Assembly (NCBI RefSeq): GCF_015711015.1
Contig: NZ_CP064653.1
Coordinates: forward strand, 4,588,001-4,652,000
Direction of reading: 5' to 3'
Origin: Methylomonas sp. LL1
Lineage (GTDB): Bacteria > Pseudomonadota > Gammaproteobacteria > Methylococcales > Methylomonadaceae
Length of the DNA stretch: 64,000 nt
A model generated the notes under the pieces. The model saw nothing but the letters and a program-made list of their open reading frames with translations. It made no database searches and was not told the DNA's origin. Numbering within the stretch: position 1 is the stretch's first letter; each line of letters begins with the position of its first letter. Shown in pieces: positions 42,221 through 52,397 of the stretch. Made by a program: the position numbers and the translations under genes.

Positions 42221-44737
42221 ATGAAAGCCAAACATACGATGGCGATAAGCCGCCATGGCGGGGATGACAATATCATTCAAACCAGGCGCTGTTTATTCAA
42301 AACAAAGCAGGGCATTGGCCTTGATCAGCGCCATTTTCGCCACAAAAAAACCATTTTGGCGCTAGCGGTTTTATCCTGTATTTTCGCTGGAACAAACTTG
42401 GCTCGGGCGGCGTTCAATATCCCGACGACGATCGTAGACCCAGTCACTGGATTGCTGACCCCAGAACCCAGCCCTTTGTGCATCAACGGTTCGTGCGCGA
42501 CAGAGTTTAGCGCCAAGCTGTTACTGTTTGAAGAATTCGGGCTTAAAAATATGTCCGATTCCAGTTCAACGCCGTCATCTAGTCTGGCATTGCCGGAACC
42601 CATGGATTGTCAGGGCATTCCGGATGGTAAGAATATTTACGGCGATTACTTGCTGGACGACTTTCTTAAAGAAGACCTGAATTCCGCGCCCTCACGCGCC
42701 GCCGACACGACCAAGCCTAATCCTTGGGATGCCAAAGTAAGAGCCTGCGTCGGCTTAACGCCCGAGACGCCTACGACCGCCGACGGCCGTCCGAGTGGCG
42801 AATGGTTTGCCCATCAGCGTTGGGATGAGTTTTTGCCGCAAGTGTATTTTCAATCGGCGATAACCGGTGCGCGGGTCAATGGCGGCCTGCGCGACAAACG
42901 CCAGTTGCACGAATACAAGGTGGGCGAATTCGGTCCCGGCGGACTTTACTACTTGGATGCCAATGGCGATGGCAAACCGGGTAGCGAAGGCGTGGAAATT
43001 AAAATTCATCCCAATTTGCCGACTCAAGCGCCTAATTCAGTCTGGACCTTCGACGGCACGCTGCCGCCCAAGTTGCTGATGGCGCGTTATGGCGAACCGA
43101 TCTTGTTCCGCAATTACAATGCGCTGCCAATTGACCCTGGCGCAAACAATGGTTTTGGTTATCACACCATCAGTACCCACGAGCATAACGGCCATAATCC
43201 GGCCGAAAGCGACGGATACATGCATGCCTATTTTTATCCCGGCCAATTTTATGACTATCATTGGCCGATGGTTCTGGCGGGCCATGACAGCATCAATACT
43301 CAGGCGTCCGACCCCAGGGCCGGCGCGCCGGATGGAAGCGGCGGCATCATCCCGGTTCGGGGCGACTGGCGGGAAACCATGAGTACCCACTGGTTTCACG
43401 ACCACATGCTGGATTACACCGCGCAGAATGTCTACAAGGGCAATGCGGCGATGATGAATTATTACAGCGCGCTTGACCGCGGCAATGAGGGGCTCAACGA
43501 TGGTGTGAATCTGCGTTTCCCCAGCGGCACCGCGCTCGATTGGGGCAACCGCGATTACGACATGAATCTGCTGGTGGCCGACAAGGCTTGGGATAATAAC
43601 GGCCAGCTCAAATTCAACATCTTCAATACCGACGGTTACCTGGGCGACCAAATTACCGTCAACTGGGTGTACAAGCCTTATGTCGATGTACGCGCTCGCC
43701 GCTACCGTTTTCGTATCTTGAACGGCAGCGTCTCGCGTTATTACAAAATCGCCGTCGTCGACCAGGCCGGTAAAATCGTACCCTCCCATATGATCGCCAA
43801 CGACGGCAATATCATGCAGCATGCAGTCCCGTTCCCCAACGCCAGTTCGGCCCAGGGCGCCTTGCCCGAGCAAGCCATTGCCGAGCGCTATGACATCATC
43901 GTTGATTTTAAGGGCATGGAAGGCAAAAAAGTCTATCTGGTTAATTTGCTGGAACATGTCGATGGCAGAGGTCCGAACAAAATCGTCGCGCTGACGGACA
44001 TACTGAGCGGGAAATACCGGGCGGACGGCAAGAATGGCGATCCCGGCGTCGGCAAGTTTCTGGAGTTCCGGGTGCAAAATTACAGCGGCACCGACTTGAG
44101 CATGAATCCCGCCGATTATGTCGAAGGCAAGAAACAGATGATCCCGTTGAACAAACCGACCACTCAGGAACTGCAAGCCGCGATACACAGGACTTTCGAG
44201 TTCGGTCGATCCAGCGGTACCGATACCCAGCCCTGGACCATCAAGACCGATGCCGGTGATGGGTTACTGGCCGATCCGCATCGAGTCTCGGCGGCGCCGG
44301 AACTACCCGCCAATCCAAGTGATCTGGGCAAGGTCGAGATTTGGCATATCAAGGGCGGTATAGGTTGGAGCCATCCGGTACATGTCCACTTTGAAGAAGG
44401 CCAAATTCTGTATCGTGGCGGTAAAGCGCCGCCGCCCTGGGAAAAATATGCCCGCAAGGACGTGTATCGGGTAGGCAACTTGACCGATACCTCCAGCATC
44501 GATATTGCGATCCGTACCAGGGAATTTGCCGGCACCTATGTCGAACATTGCCACAATACCCAACATGAGGATAAGGCGATGTTGTTGCGCTGGGATTCGC
44601 AAAATGCGGGTCAAACACTGGCGATACCGACACCGATGCCGGACTGGGGTGGGGTTGAATATGATCCCAGCATTTCCTTGCCGACCTATAAAACCGGCGA
44701 TTTGGCCGCCAAGAAATCGTTTGTTTTACCTAAATAA
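42221..44737 (+). CDS. Large multicopper oxidase
   Basis: The 838-residue exported enzyme starts at ATG 42221, set by the GGGGGGACTTGAA ribosome binding site. A hydrophobic signal segment (KKTILALAVLSCIFAGTN) lies near residue 45. Copper motifs are HEHNGHN (~320), HWFHDHML (~393), HPVHVHFEEGQ (~725) and HCHNTQHEDKAMLL (~778), giving the T1, T2 and T3 ligand sets. It is longer than CopA and has inserted loops between domains; related large oxidases have been linked to Mn(II) or phenol oxidation, but the substrate is not known here. A SCO-cytochrome c gene follows on the same strand. Confidence 0.88.
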   Translation: MKAKHTMAISRHGGDDNIIQTRRCLFKTKQGIGLDQRHFRHKKTILALAVLSCIFAGTNLARAAFNIPTTIVDPVTGLLTPEPSPLCINGSCATEFSAKLLLFEEFGLKNMSDSSSTPSSSLALPEPMDCQGIPDGKNIYGDYLLDDFLKEDLNSAPSRAADTTKPNPWDAKVRACVGLTPETPTTADGRPSGEWFAHQRWDEFLPQVYFQSAITGARVNGGLRDKRQLHEYKVGEFGPGGLYYLDANGDGKPGSEGVEIKIHPNLPTQAPNSVWTFDGTLPPKLLMARYGEPILFRNYNALPIDPGANNGFGYHTISTHEHNGHNPAESDGYMHAYFYPGQFYDYHWPMVLAGHDSINTQASDPRAGAPDGSGGIIPVRGDWRETMSTHWFHDHMLDYTAQNVYKGNAAMMNYYSALDRGNEGLNDGVNLRFPSGTALDWGNRDYDMNLLVADKAWDNNGQLKFNIFNTDGYLGDQITVNWVYKPYVDVRARRYRFRILNGSVSRYYKIAVVDQAGKIVPSHMIANDGNIMQHAVPFPNASSAQGALPEQAIAERYDIIVDFKGMEGKKVYLVNLLEHVDGRGPNKIVALTDILSGKYRADGKNGDPGVGKFLEFRVQNYSGTDLSMNPADYVEGKKQMIPLNKPTTQELQAAIHRTFEFGRSSGTDTQPWTIKTDAGDGLLADPHRVSAAPELPANPSDLGKVEIWHIKGGIGWSHPVHVHFEEGQILYRGGKAPPPWEKYARKDVYRVGNLTDTSSIDIAIRTREFAGTYVEHCHNTQHEDKAMLLRWDSQNAGQTLAIPTPMPDWGGVEYDPSISLPTYKTGDLAAKKSFVLPK

Positions 44738-44755
44738 CCATTAGGTCATTTAGGG

Positions 44756-44823
44756 TAATAAATTTACCCAATGCAAACACTGTCGTTGACTGAGCGGAGT
44801 CGAAGTCCACTATTCGCTTCGAT
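44756..44823. repeat. Dispersed ~70-bp intergenic repeat, copy B
   Basis: Matches 8831-8900, sharing TACCCAAT and the core TTGACTGAGCGGAGTCG. Just downstream CTCCGGCTTCGCTCA (about 44826-44840) pairs partly with the core, making a hairpin. Confidence 0.7.
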
Positions 44824-44927
44824 TACTCCGGCTTCGCTCAGCACAAGTCCACTCGGCAAACGCTATATTCGACATCGGCAATGAGTACAAGCTTTGTCAA
44901 AAATAGCCTTGGATTAGGAGAACGGTG

Positions 44928-45872
44928 ATGAAACTCCATGGCGCACTCAGCCATATGAGACGATTGCTACTCATGGTCACCTTGTTGCAACTGGGTATCG
45001 GCCTGTCTTGGGCCGCGCCTCCGGGTTCGCCATGGGGCGCCGATTACTTTCCCAATGTCCCGCTAGTCACGCAGGATGGAAAAACCGTTCATTTCTATGA
45101 TGACCTAATCAAGGATAAAGTGGTCGCGATTAATTTCATTTATACCGCCTGTGGCGATACCTGCCCGATGCAGACGGCTAATTTACGCCAGGTCTACAAG
45201 TTATTGGCTGACCGGATGGGCAGGGATATTTTCTTTTACTCGATCAGTATTGATCCTCAACACGACACCCCCGGTGCGCTGAAGGAATATGCGGAAAGGT
45301 TCAAGATTGGTTCCGACTCCGGTTGGAGCTTCCTGACCGGAAGCAAGGCCGATACCATGCTGCTGCGAAAATCCTTGGGGCTTTTCAGGGACGATGCCGA
45401 AGCCGACAAACTCAGCGAACATAACACCAGTTTTCTGATCGGCAATGAACGCAGCGGACAGTGGATCAAACGCTCGCCGTTTGACGAACCGAAAGTTTTG
45501 GCATGGTTGCTAGGGCGCTCCATGGGCCATGGCAAGCCGAATTCGACAAGCGCTATGACAAGTTATGCGAGTGCCAAAGAAATACCCAAGCTAGGCCGGG
45601 GCGAGGACTTGTTTCGCTCCCGTTGCGACTCATGTCATAGCTTAGGCGCTGAAGAAGGTCTGGGGCCGGGTTTGCAAGGCGTGACTGAACGGCGCGACAG
45701 AGCGTGGTTGGCGCGTTGGCTGAAAACGCCGGACCAAATGCTGGCGGAAAACGACCCCATCGCCAGCGAACTGTTTAACCGCTATCAAAAACTGCCGATG
45801 CCGAATCTCAGGCTTTCGGACTCTGAGGTTGAAGCACTGATCGCGTATATGGCGGGATCGCCGGTGCGTTGA
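44928..45872 (+). CDS. SCO1/SenC domain fused to cytochrome c
   Basis: The 314-residue exported protein has a SCO/SenC thioredoxin-like domain with copper-binding YTACGDTCPMQ (Cys-x-x-x-Cys, near 68) and a later His in SEHNTSFLIG (~160), followed by a monohaem cytochrome c domain with RCDSCHSLGAE (CxxCH, ~229) and the likely Met ligand in LPMPNLRL. SCO proteins deliver copper to oxidase centres; the fused haem could supply electrons. It follows a multicopper oxidase by 190 bases. ATG 44928 has a TTAGGAGAACGG ribosome binding site. Confidence 0.88.
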   Translation: MKLHGALSHMRRLLLMVTLLQLGIGLSWAAPPGSPWGADYFPNVPLVTQDGKTVHFYDDLIKDKVVAINFIYTACGDTCPMQTANLRQVYKLLADRMGRDIFFYSISIDPQHDTPGALKEYAERFKIGSDSGWSFLTGSKADTMLLRKSLGLFRDDAEADKLSEHNTSFLIGNERSGQWIKRSPFDEPKVLAWLLGRSMGHGKPNSTSAMTSYASAKEIPKLGRGEDLFRSRCDSCHSLGAEEGLGPGLQGVTERRDRAWLARWLKTPDQMLAENDPIASELFNRYQKLPMPNLRLSDSEVEALIAYMAGSPVR

Positions 45873-46403
45873 TGAATGCGTTATCTGATTAACCATTCAG
45901 CCCCTTGCGAAGCCATGCTCACTAGCCGTTGCGCGGCACAATATTCCGCTTTAGCAGCTGAGGGCGGGGAGGGGGAATCTAAAGCAAGATAACCGGTTTA
46001 TTCAAATCCCCGCTCACTCTGCAATTGATTCTGCATTGCCTACAGCCTTCTTGGCGACATTTTCCAGCCTGAAAAAACACAAACTCAGTTAAGGACTCCG
46101 TCCAAAATAAGTTCCCGATATTCGAATGTCCTGGGTAGGGGCGAATTCATTCGCCCTACAATCAATTCAGGGAAGTTAGTTCAAACCAAATCCTGAGTAA
46201 TTGTGATTACAGTGTTTTTAATAAAGCGTTGTTAAATTACCCAAATCATCAAGAAGCACTCATTTTTATTTTAAAAAAATCAGCGGATTTGAACCTTTGT
46301 GTCTAGTAAGGGAATTGACGTTACGACAACAACAAATATGTTTATTTACCAAAGTGGGCATATGGTCAGGCAACATTCACCATCTCTTAAAGGGGAAGCC
46401 GTT
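45873..46403. other. 531-base intergenic stretch with a short palindromic repeat
   Basis: No gene with a plausible ribosome binding site is seen. A palindrome lies at 46135-46159. AT-rich sequence near 46200-46290 may hold the promoter for the next gene. Confidence 0.55.
46135..46159. repeat. Short palindromic element
   Basis: GTAGGGGCGAAT pairs with ATTCGCCCTAC across a tc centre (one unpaired base). Elements of this GTAGGGGCGAATTCATTCGCC type occur as dispersed repeats in many genomes; only one copy is seen here. Confidence 0.5.
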
Positions 46404-48953
46404 ATGAAAGCGAATATATCAAAAAGTTCGGGGGGCAGGCAGTTGCCAACAACCCTGGTTATCCTTCCCAGTTCATCTTCAGCTATTTTAGCTGGAAGAT
46501 CGAGCGTCGATACCGGCAGGAACAGACTACGCAACGCCATTCGGCTTGCGTTAACCAGTACGCTACTCATTTCGGGCCTGTCCCTGGCGGCCCTGCGCGA
46601 CCACGGCCCCATCAGTTCGGTCGACCATTTTCCCTTGTGGTATCGCGAATCAGCGGATGCGGGCGGCATGGCCATCGGCCAGTGCACCTTCACCGACGAT
46701 GCGGGCAACGGTCCCCTGTGCCTGACCAGTACCGCCGATGCGCTGCCTGACCGCTTCGCCGGCAACGTCGGCGACGAAGCCTTCTTCGCCACCGCCGACG
46801 TGGTCATTCCGATCACCGGCGGCAATCTGCTGTGGATAGGTCATCTGGAAATGGCCTACCTGACCGCCGACGGTTCCCCCCCGGCGGTGTGGTCGGCCGC
46901 CGACCCGCAGGAAGTCGTATTTTCCCGCGAGCGCATCCGCATCGACCTGCCGACCACTGGCAACAATTCCTGCGCGGGTAACTACATCGTTCGCACCCCC
47001 TTCGCGGTCCACAACTTCACCATGGAAGAAGGCGGCCGCGCCCTGTTCTACACCGACGACAAGACCGCTATTCCGGGCGATTTTGGCGCCGCTTTGAAAG
47101 GCCACACCGGTCCTTTCCTGAAATGGGACGTGGGTCAGGACGGCGTCAACCCGGTCAGCGCCGCCAACCCGGCAGTGGTCTTCACGCCGCCGGTGGGCGA
47201 GCCGCGCAAGTACATCGGCGACCCCAATGTGGAACACTTATTTGTGGGCAGTACTATACCCGCCGGTCCCGGACATCTTGAAAAGGTATTCAACAACTAT
47301 GTGGAAATCATTCCGCCCGTTGGTTGCGACCTTGGCGCCGGTGCCGGCGTTCCGCTATTCAATGATCTGGCCGCTATTTCCGGCCCGATCTGGGATCTGC
47401 CGATTCAGGACCCGATCACCATCAGCAAGGCCACCTATGTCCGCAACAATACGACGGCTGCCCTGGATGTCTGGGCTGAAACCAGCAAACAGCAGAACAT
47501 TGTCCTGACTGCAGCCAATGACTCTTCCCAGTTTCTGCCCAGCATCACGATGCCGGAAGAAATCGTCGGCGGCAGCCCTACCGGCCGCTACCATGCTCAC
47601 CTGGAGTTCGATCCGGCACAGCCGATTCCCACCCAGGTTACCGCGACCAACCTGAGCAGCACCCCGGCTTCCCGTTCATCGAGTGGGGTGGCTGATGCCG
47701 TGGTCGTCACCAAGTCGTTTTACAATCCCGTGACCAAGAAGCTATGCATCGCCGCCCATTCCGGCGACGAGACCAGCCCGGTGCCGTTGAGACTGGATGC
47801 CCCGGCCTATGGTGGATTCGCCAACACCGGGACCGAAAGCTGCTCTAAAGTGGATGCCATTGACCAGGTGCTGGAGAAGGATTTGGACGACTTTAGTCCT
47901 GATTTCCGAATCCCGCCTGAAGGCATTATCGTGCAGTCCAATCTGGGGGGCAGCGAAACCAGCCATCCGATCAGTTTAACCGGCATCAGCGACGCGGCTT
48001 TGGTGACCGGCGCGGTTAGCGATAGCTTCGACAATGTACAAGGCACCGGCACGACCAGTCTGGATCTGACCGGCGCGGCCTTCGGCGCGGCGCCCGATCT
48101 GGTCAAGTTAACCGCCGGCGCGGATGGCACTCCAGCGAACTTCCGCGTCGTGGTAGTTAGCCAGCCTACGAATAACCTGGGCGAGCAGCTTGGCACCATT
48201 ACGGCACCCACTAGCGGCGGCAGCGTGACCTATAGCGCTCAAGAGGGCATGGATGCGTCCGAGCTGACCTTCTACTACGCCATCCAAAATACCACCGACG
48301 AGACGGTTTCCAACGTTGCCAGGGTAGATCTGAGCGTGGATAAGACCGTACCGCCGCCGGTGGGCGTGGTTGACCGTCAGGGTGTATTCCGCACCAGTCT
48401 TGGGGCAATTATTCCGGTTCTGGACAACGATACGACCGGCCTGAGCAATACCGCTATCGATCCGGCCACGATCGAGATCGTAACAACACCGGGCCGCGGC
48501 ACGGCAACCGCCAACGCCAACGGCACCATCACCTACACGCCGGTGGGCCAAAGCGGAACCGCCAACAACACCATCGACAGCTTTACCTATACGGTAGCCA
48601 ACGTTGGAGGCGCACGTTCAACCCCCATCACGGTGCAAGTGGCTCTGAAAACCTCGACCGAGGCTATAGCCTTCCAACGCGTGAAATGGTCCGGCAGCCG
48701 TTGGGATATCCGCTTCACCAGCACCTACGCCGGTGCGGCCGGCTCCATCACCCTGGCTCCCAGTGCGCAATGCGTGATGAGTAACAATGGTGCCGGTGGT
48801 GTAAATGGCAACATTGGTGGTCCCGTGTTGCCTGGTGCCGGTACCAATGCTTACGTGAATGTCGCAACATCGCCGGCTGCTGTCGGCAATACCTGGAGGG
48901 TCACCTGTACTACTTCCAGCGGCGGTTCGGGTGGCCGTACCGGAACGCTGTAA
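46404..48953 (+). CDS. Large secreted protein with cadherin-like domain
   Basis: The 849-residue protein starts at ATG 46404, set by the AGGGGAAGCC ribosome binding site. A long N-terminal extension precedes a hydrophobic signal segment (RLALTSTLLISGLSLAAL, ~44-61). Residues ~630-740 resemble a cadherin-like/tandem-95 Ig domain (VLDNDTTGLSNTAIDPATIE, then TPGRGTATANANGTITYTP). A ~95-residue C-terminal module (KWSGSRWDIRFTSTYAG) ends in a Gly/Ser-rich tail. The rest is unrecognised. It is probably secreted and adhesive or structural, and lies in a run of large exported proteins. Confidence 0.8.
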   Translation: MKANISKSSGGRQLPTTLVILPSSSSAILAGRSSVDTGRNRLRNAIRLALTSTLLISGLSLAALRDHGPISSVDHFPLWYRESADAGGMAIGQCTFTDDAGNGPLCLTSTADALPDRFAGNVGDEAFFATADVVIPITGGNLLWIGHLEMAYLTADGSPPAVWSAADPQEVVFSRERIRIDLPTTGNNSCAGNYIVRTPFAVHNFTMEEGGRALFYTDDKTAIPGDFGAALKGHTGPFLKWDVGQDGVNPVSAANPAVVFTPPVGEPRKYIGDPNVEHLFVGSTIPAGPGHLEKVFNNYVEIIPPVGCDLGAGAGVPLFNDLAAISGPIWDLPIQDPITISKATYVRNNTTAALDVWAETSKQQNIVLTAANDSSQFLPSITMPEEIVGGSPTGRYHAHLEFDPAQPIPTQVTATNLSSTPASRSSSGVADAVVVTKSFYNPVTKKLCIAAHSGDETSPVPLRLDAPAYGGFANTGTESCSKVDAIDQVLEKDLDDFSPDFRIPPEGIIVQSNLGGSETSHPISLTGISDAALVTGAVSDSFDNVQGTGTTSLDLTGAAFGAAPDLVKLTAGADGTPANFRVVVVSQPTNNLGEQLGTITAPTSGGSVTYSAQEGMDASELTFYYAIQNTTDETVSNVARVDLSVDKTVPPPVGVVDRQGVFRTSLGAIIPVLDNDTTGLSNTAIDPATIEIVTTPGRGTATANANGTITYTPVGQSGTANNTIDSFTYTVANVGGARSTPITVQVALKTSTEAIAFQRVKWSGSRWDIRFTSTYAGAAGSITLAPSAQCVMSNNGAGGVNGNIGGPVLPGAGTNAYVNVATSPAAVGNTWRVTCTTSSGGSGGRTGTL

Positions 48954-49300
48954 GGAGGCCGGTCTGATAGGGATAACCGGAGTAAACGGCGATCGCCCCA
49001 AGCGGTCGCCGGGTACCCATAAAAACAGGGGTTGTGGATAGGCCTAGCGTAATACCCCAACCCCACTCATTAAACGGATGAGCCAGCAAGATAAAGATTC
49101 AGCATGTGGTTTTGGCGATGACAGCCATGGGACGGGAAATTTACTGGGCAGCATGCCCGAGGGTCAAATGGCGGATTCCGGTCACATAAGATTGGTCAAA
49201 AATTTTATACGCAAATAAAGATTACGACATGCCATTAACAATATTAACAGTCAGCTAATTAGCTTCTTGCAACTTTTTCAGCTTAATCCGAGGGATCACA
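48954..49300. other. 347-base intergenic stretch
   Basis: No gene is supported. A loose hairpin (GGGGTTG at 49028 with CAACCCC at 49058) may end the preceding transcript. The right end is AT-rich and probably holds the promoter of the next gene. Confidence 0.5.
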
Positions 49301-50035
49301 ATGAATATCAAGACAACAAAAAATATAGCGCTCACGCTCTGCACGGCTTTCGTCTTGCCGGCCGTGGCTGCGCCGCGACTGATCGGCGAAGCCGATTTAA
49401 AAGCCGCCAAGACGAGTTATTCGTTCTTTTACGCCGACCCCAAAAAAGTTCTGTTGACGACCGCGACTATCCAGACCCAGTTGCAGGACCGTCTCATCGC
49501 CGCGGGGCTAAGCACCACGCCCTGCCTTATCCCGGGAGACCTGAACGTAAACAATCTGGTATGCGGCGGCGGGGCGATCCGCTTTGGCGCTAATTTCTTT
49601 TCCTTCAACAGCATTACCAACATCCCCAAGCCGAAACTCCCCTTCACCGCTGAAGATAAGAATACCGGATTGGATAAGGTCAGCCTGGAATTTGGCGTTA
49701 ATGGCCTAAGCCCCGCCATTAATCAGCCCAGCGAGATGCCTCGCGTGGTCCATTTCCGCTTCAATCAGCGCATCGCGCAATTTGGCATGGTCTTCGACCC
49801 GTTTATCGTGACCGACTCGACCGACCCGCAGGAGGGACGCGTTTCCGATGGCGTGCAGTTTATCGTCAACGGCCAAGCGACACCGGTTCGTGACTTTACC
49901 CAGGAAACCCGCGGCAATATTCCCTTGGTCGGCGTGGAAGATCCCCACGGCTTTACCGAGCTGACCATCATCAGCACGGGTGGTGGGTCCATCATCGGTG
50001 ACCAGTTCACCATCGTACCCCTGACAAATTTCTGA
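49301..50035 (+). CDS. Secreted protein of unknown function
   Basis: A 244-residue protein with a signal peptide ending near AVAA|PRLIGE and a GAGGGATCAC ribosome binding site. The mature part is beta-rich, with FGVNGLSPAINQPSEMPRVV, FGMVFDPFIVTDSTD and a final FTELTIISTGGGSIIGDQF, a pattern like jellyroll secreted domains. I do not recognise a specific family. It ends 10 bases before the HAF-repeat gene, so the two are probably co-transcribed. Confidence 0.8.
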   Translation: MNIKTTKNIALTLCTAFVLPAVAAPRLIGEADLKAAKTSYSFFYADPKKVLLTTATIQTQLQDRLIAAGLSTTPCLIPGDLNVNNLVCGGGAIRFGANFFSFNSITNIPKPKLPFTAEDKNTGLDKVSLEFGVNGLSPAINQPSEMPRVVHFRFNQRIAQFGMVFDPFIVTDSTDPQEGRVSDGVQFIVNGQATPVRDFTQETRGNIPLVGVEDPHGFTELTIISTGGGSIIGDQFTIVPLTNF

Positions 50036-50045
50036 GACTGCGGCC

Positions 50046-52397
50046 ATGAAAACATTACAAATTACGCTTAGAACCCTGCTGGCGGCCCCGCTTGCACTGG
50101 GTTTACCGTTTGCTGCAATACACGCGGCGCCTCAGTACAGCATAAGTGATCTGGGCACCCTCGGCGGCACTTACAGCAGCGGCATAGCCCTCAACGAGGC
50201 GGGCCAAGTGGCCGGTTACTCACACCTGCCTGGCAATGCCGCCCTGCATCCATTCCTGTGGCAGGAGGGGACGTTGCCGCAAGACCTTAATACACTCGGC
50301 GGTACTCACGCGCTGGTTTCGGGCATCAATAACCAAGGACAGGTTGTTGGCAACGCCCAAATTACCGGTGACTCCGCCGGCCACGGCTTCGTCTGGAGCG
50401 CGGGCGCTATGTTGAGACTGCCTACTCTCGGCGGCACCAGGGGGCGAGCGACGGCCATCAACGACAACGGGGTGGTAACAGGCTCCACCAGCTTATTGAA
50501 CAATACTGTCGAGCACGGCGTCGTCTGGCTTAGTTCAACCGCCAAGTCCCCCTTAGATCTGGGAACCTTGGGTGGCGCCAATAGCCAGGGCAGCGACATC
50601 AATTTTAACGGTCAGATTGTCGGGTATGCCGAGAATGCCAGTCGGCTGACTCATGCCACGCTGTGGGCGCCGCCCTATAACACGCCAGCCCTGGATCTGG
50701 GCACCCTGGGCGGCAGCTACAGCGAGGCCTCAGCCATTAACGGCCTCGGCCAGGTCACGGGTATTTCCAGCAACACGGGTGACACCCAGTTCCGAGGCTT
50801 CGTCTGGCAGGCCGGACAAGGCATGGAAGATCTTGGCGCCCTGACTGCCACCAGCACCCATACGGCCGGCATCGATATTAACGCCAATGGCGATGTGGTC
50901 GGCTATTCCACCACGGCGGGCGGTGCGGCAAAGCGAGCCATTGTCCGCAAGGCCGGAATTGCCCTGGCCGATCTCAACGGGCTGATTCTCCCCAATACCG
51001 GCTGGGTCTTGTCCGAAGCCCACGCCATCAACGACGCGGGTCAGATCGTCGGCATCGGCAGCCTGACTAAGGTCGACACGGTTAACAATATCAATAGGGT
51101 GGAATCACATGCGTTCCTGCTGACGCCGGACACGGAAAAGCCGACTATCAGCTGTCCCGCCACGGTCACCACGACCGGTGCCCAGCCGGCCGGCATCGGC
51201 ACGGCGGTCGCTACCGATAATCTCGATCCGGCACCTGTCGTCACCAACAACCGGCCGGCGATATTCCCTGGGGGCACTACCACGGTGGTGTGGACCGCGA
51301 CCGACGCCAGCGACAATAAAGCTACCTGTAACCAGTTAGTCACCCTCAACTCGGCCGACAAAACTCCGCCGCTAGTCAGTTTCCAAATTACACCGGCAGC
51401 GCCGAGTGCGTCTGGTTGGTATCTAACGGCGCCGAGTGTGGTATGGACTGTTACCGATCCGGAGTCGGCCATTTCGTCCAAGGTTGGCTGTACTAATGTA
51501 GCCTCGGTTGCTAACACGTCTACGGCGGGACTAACCTACTCTTGTACCGCGACGAGTGCCGGGGGTGCGACCGGACCAGTCAACACGCCCACGATTAAAG
51601 TGGACAACACACTGCCCACGCTTGCCAATGTACCGGCCGCTTTCACACAAGCCGCGACTAGCCTGACTGGAGCGGTGGTGAGTTACACCGTGCCGACAGC
51701 CGCCGATGCTTTCTCCGGAATCAATATGGCAGGTACCGCTACAGGTGTCATTTGCGCGCCTGTTTCCGGATCGGCCTTTCCCATGGGATCCACCACGGTC
51801 AACTGTTCAGTCAAGGACAACGCCGGCAATAGCAATAGCGCCAACTTCGTGGTGACTGTTGCCGACACCACGCCGCCGACCATCGCCTGTCCGGCGGCGG
51901 TCAACGTGGTGCAGGGACAAGCCGTCACCCTGGGTAACGCATCCGCCTCGGACAACATCGGCGTAACCGCTCTGACCAACAATGCGCCGGCCAGCTACCC
52001 AATCGGTACGACGACGGTGACCTGGACCGCTGCCGATGCGGCCGGCAACCTGGCGAGTTGCGCTCAGCCTGTAACGGTCAGCTCGGCACCAACTCCTCCG
52101 CCAACTACCTCTGAAACGATCTCAGTCGCGAAGGCGCAGTGCAAGAGAATCAATGCGACATCCGGAGAATGGTCAGTGCAGGGCGCCACTAGTCTCACCA
52201 CTAACAACAGCATCCAGCTGTATTCGACGGCCACTGTTCCGGCCGATCTGACCAGTTATAAGTTGGGTGCAGCCATTGTGAACTCGAAAGGGCAGTGGCA
52301 ATTCCAAACCAAATCTGGCCCAGCCTGCTCCAGTCCGATTAGTTTGAGATCTGCCGCGGGCAAGGTGTTGGGTAACATAGCCGTGGCCATTCAGTAG
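50046..52397 (+). CDS. Extracellular HAF-repeat and HYR-domain protein
   Basis: The 783-residue exported protein has a signal peptide (about 1-27), then six HAF-type repeats of the form DLGTLGG-x-YS-x-A-x-x-IN-x-x-GQVxG (residues ~33-330), and HYR-type modules (DTEKPTISCPATVT near 362 and DTTPPTIACPAAVN near 608). The C-terminal ~90 residues form a Cys-containing beta-rich module like the end of the protein at 46404. These architectures occur in secreted or surface proteins; function is unknown. Confidence 0.87.
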   Translation: MKTLQITLRTLLAAPLALGLPFAAIHAAPQYSISDLGTLGGTYSSGIALNEAGQVAGYSHLPGNAALHPFLWQEGTLPQDLNTLGGTHALVSGINNQGQVVGNAQITGDSAGHGFVWSAGAMLRLPTLGGTRGRATAINDNGVVTGSTSLLNNTVEHGVVWLSSTAKSPLDLGTLGGANSQGSDINFNGQIVGYAENASRLTHATLWAPPYNTPALDLGTLGGSYSEASAINGLGQVTGISSNTGDTQFRGFVWQAGQGMEDLGALTATSTHTAGIDINANGDVVGYSTTAGGAAKRAIVRKAGIALADLNGLILPNTGWVLSEAHAINDAGQIVGIGSLTKVDTVNNINRVESHAFLLTPDTEKPTISCPATVTTTGAQPAGIGTAVATDNLDPAPVVTNNRPAIFPGGTTTVVWTATDASDNKATCNQLVTLNSADKTPPLVSFQITPAAPSASGWYLTAPSVVWTVTDPESAISSKVGCTNVASVANTSTAGLTYSCTATSAGGATGPVNTPTIKVDNTLPTLANVPAAFTQAATSLTGAVVSYTVPTAADAFSGINMAGTATGVICAPVSGSAFPMGSTTVNCSVKDNAGNSNSANFVVTVADTTPPTIACPAAVNVVQGQAVTLGNASASDNIGVTALTNNAPASYPIGTTTVTWTAADAAGNLASCAQPVTVSSAPTPPPTTSETISVAKAQCKRINATSGEWSVQGATSLTTNNSIQLYSTATVPADLTSYKLGAAIVNSKGQWQFQTKSGPACSSPISLRSAAGKVLGNIAVAIQ

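Noticed and set aside
43037..44188. 383-codon minus-strand frame opposite the large multicopper oxidase
   Set aside because: The copper motifs of the plus-strand protein are decisive; the antisense frame has no recognisable domain.
46135..46159. CRISPR repeat
   Set aside because: Only one copy, no spacers and no cas genes in the window; it is a lone palindrome.
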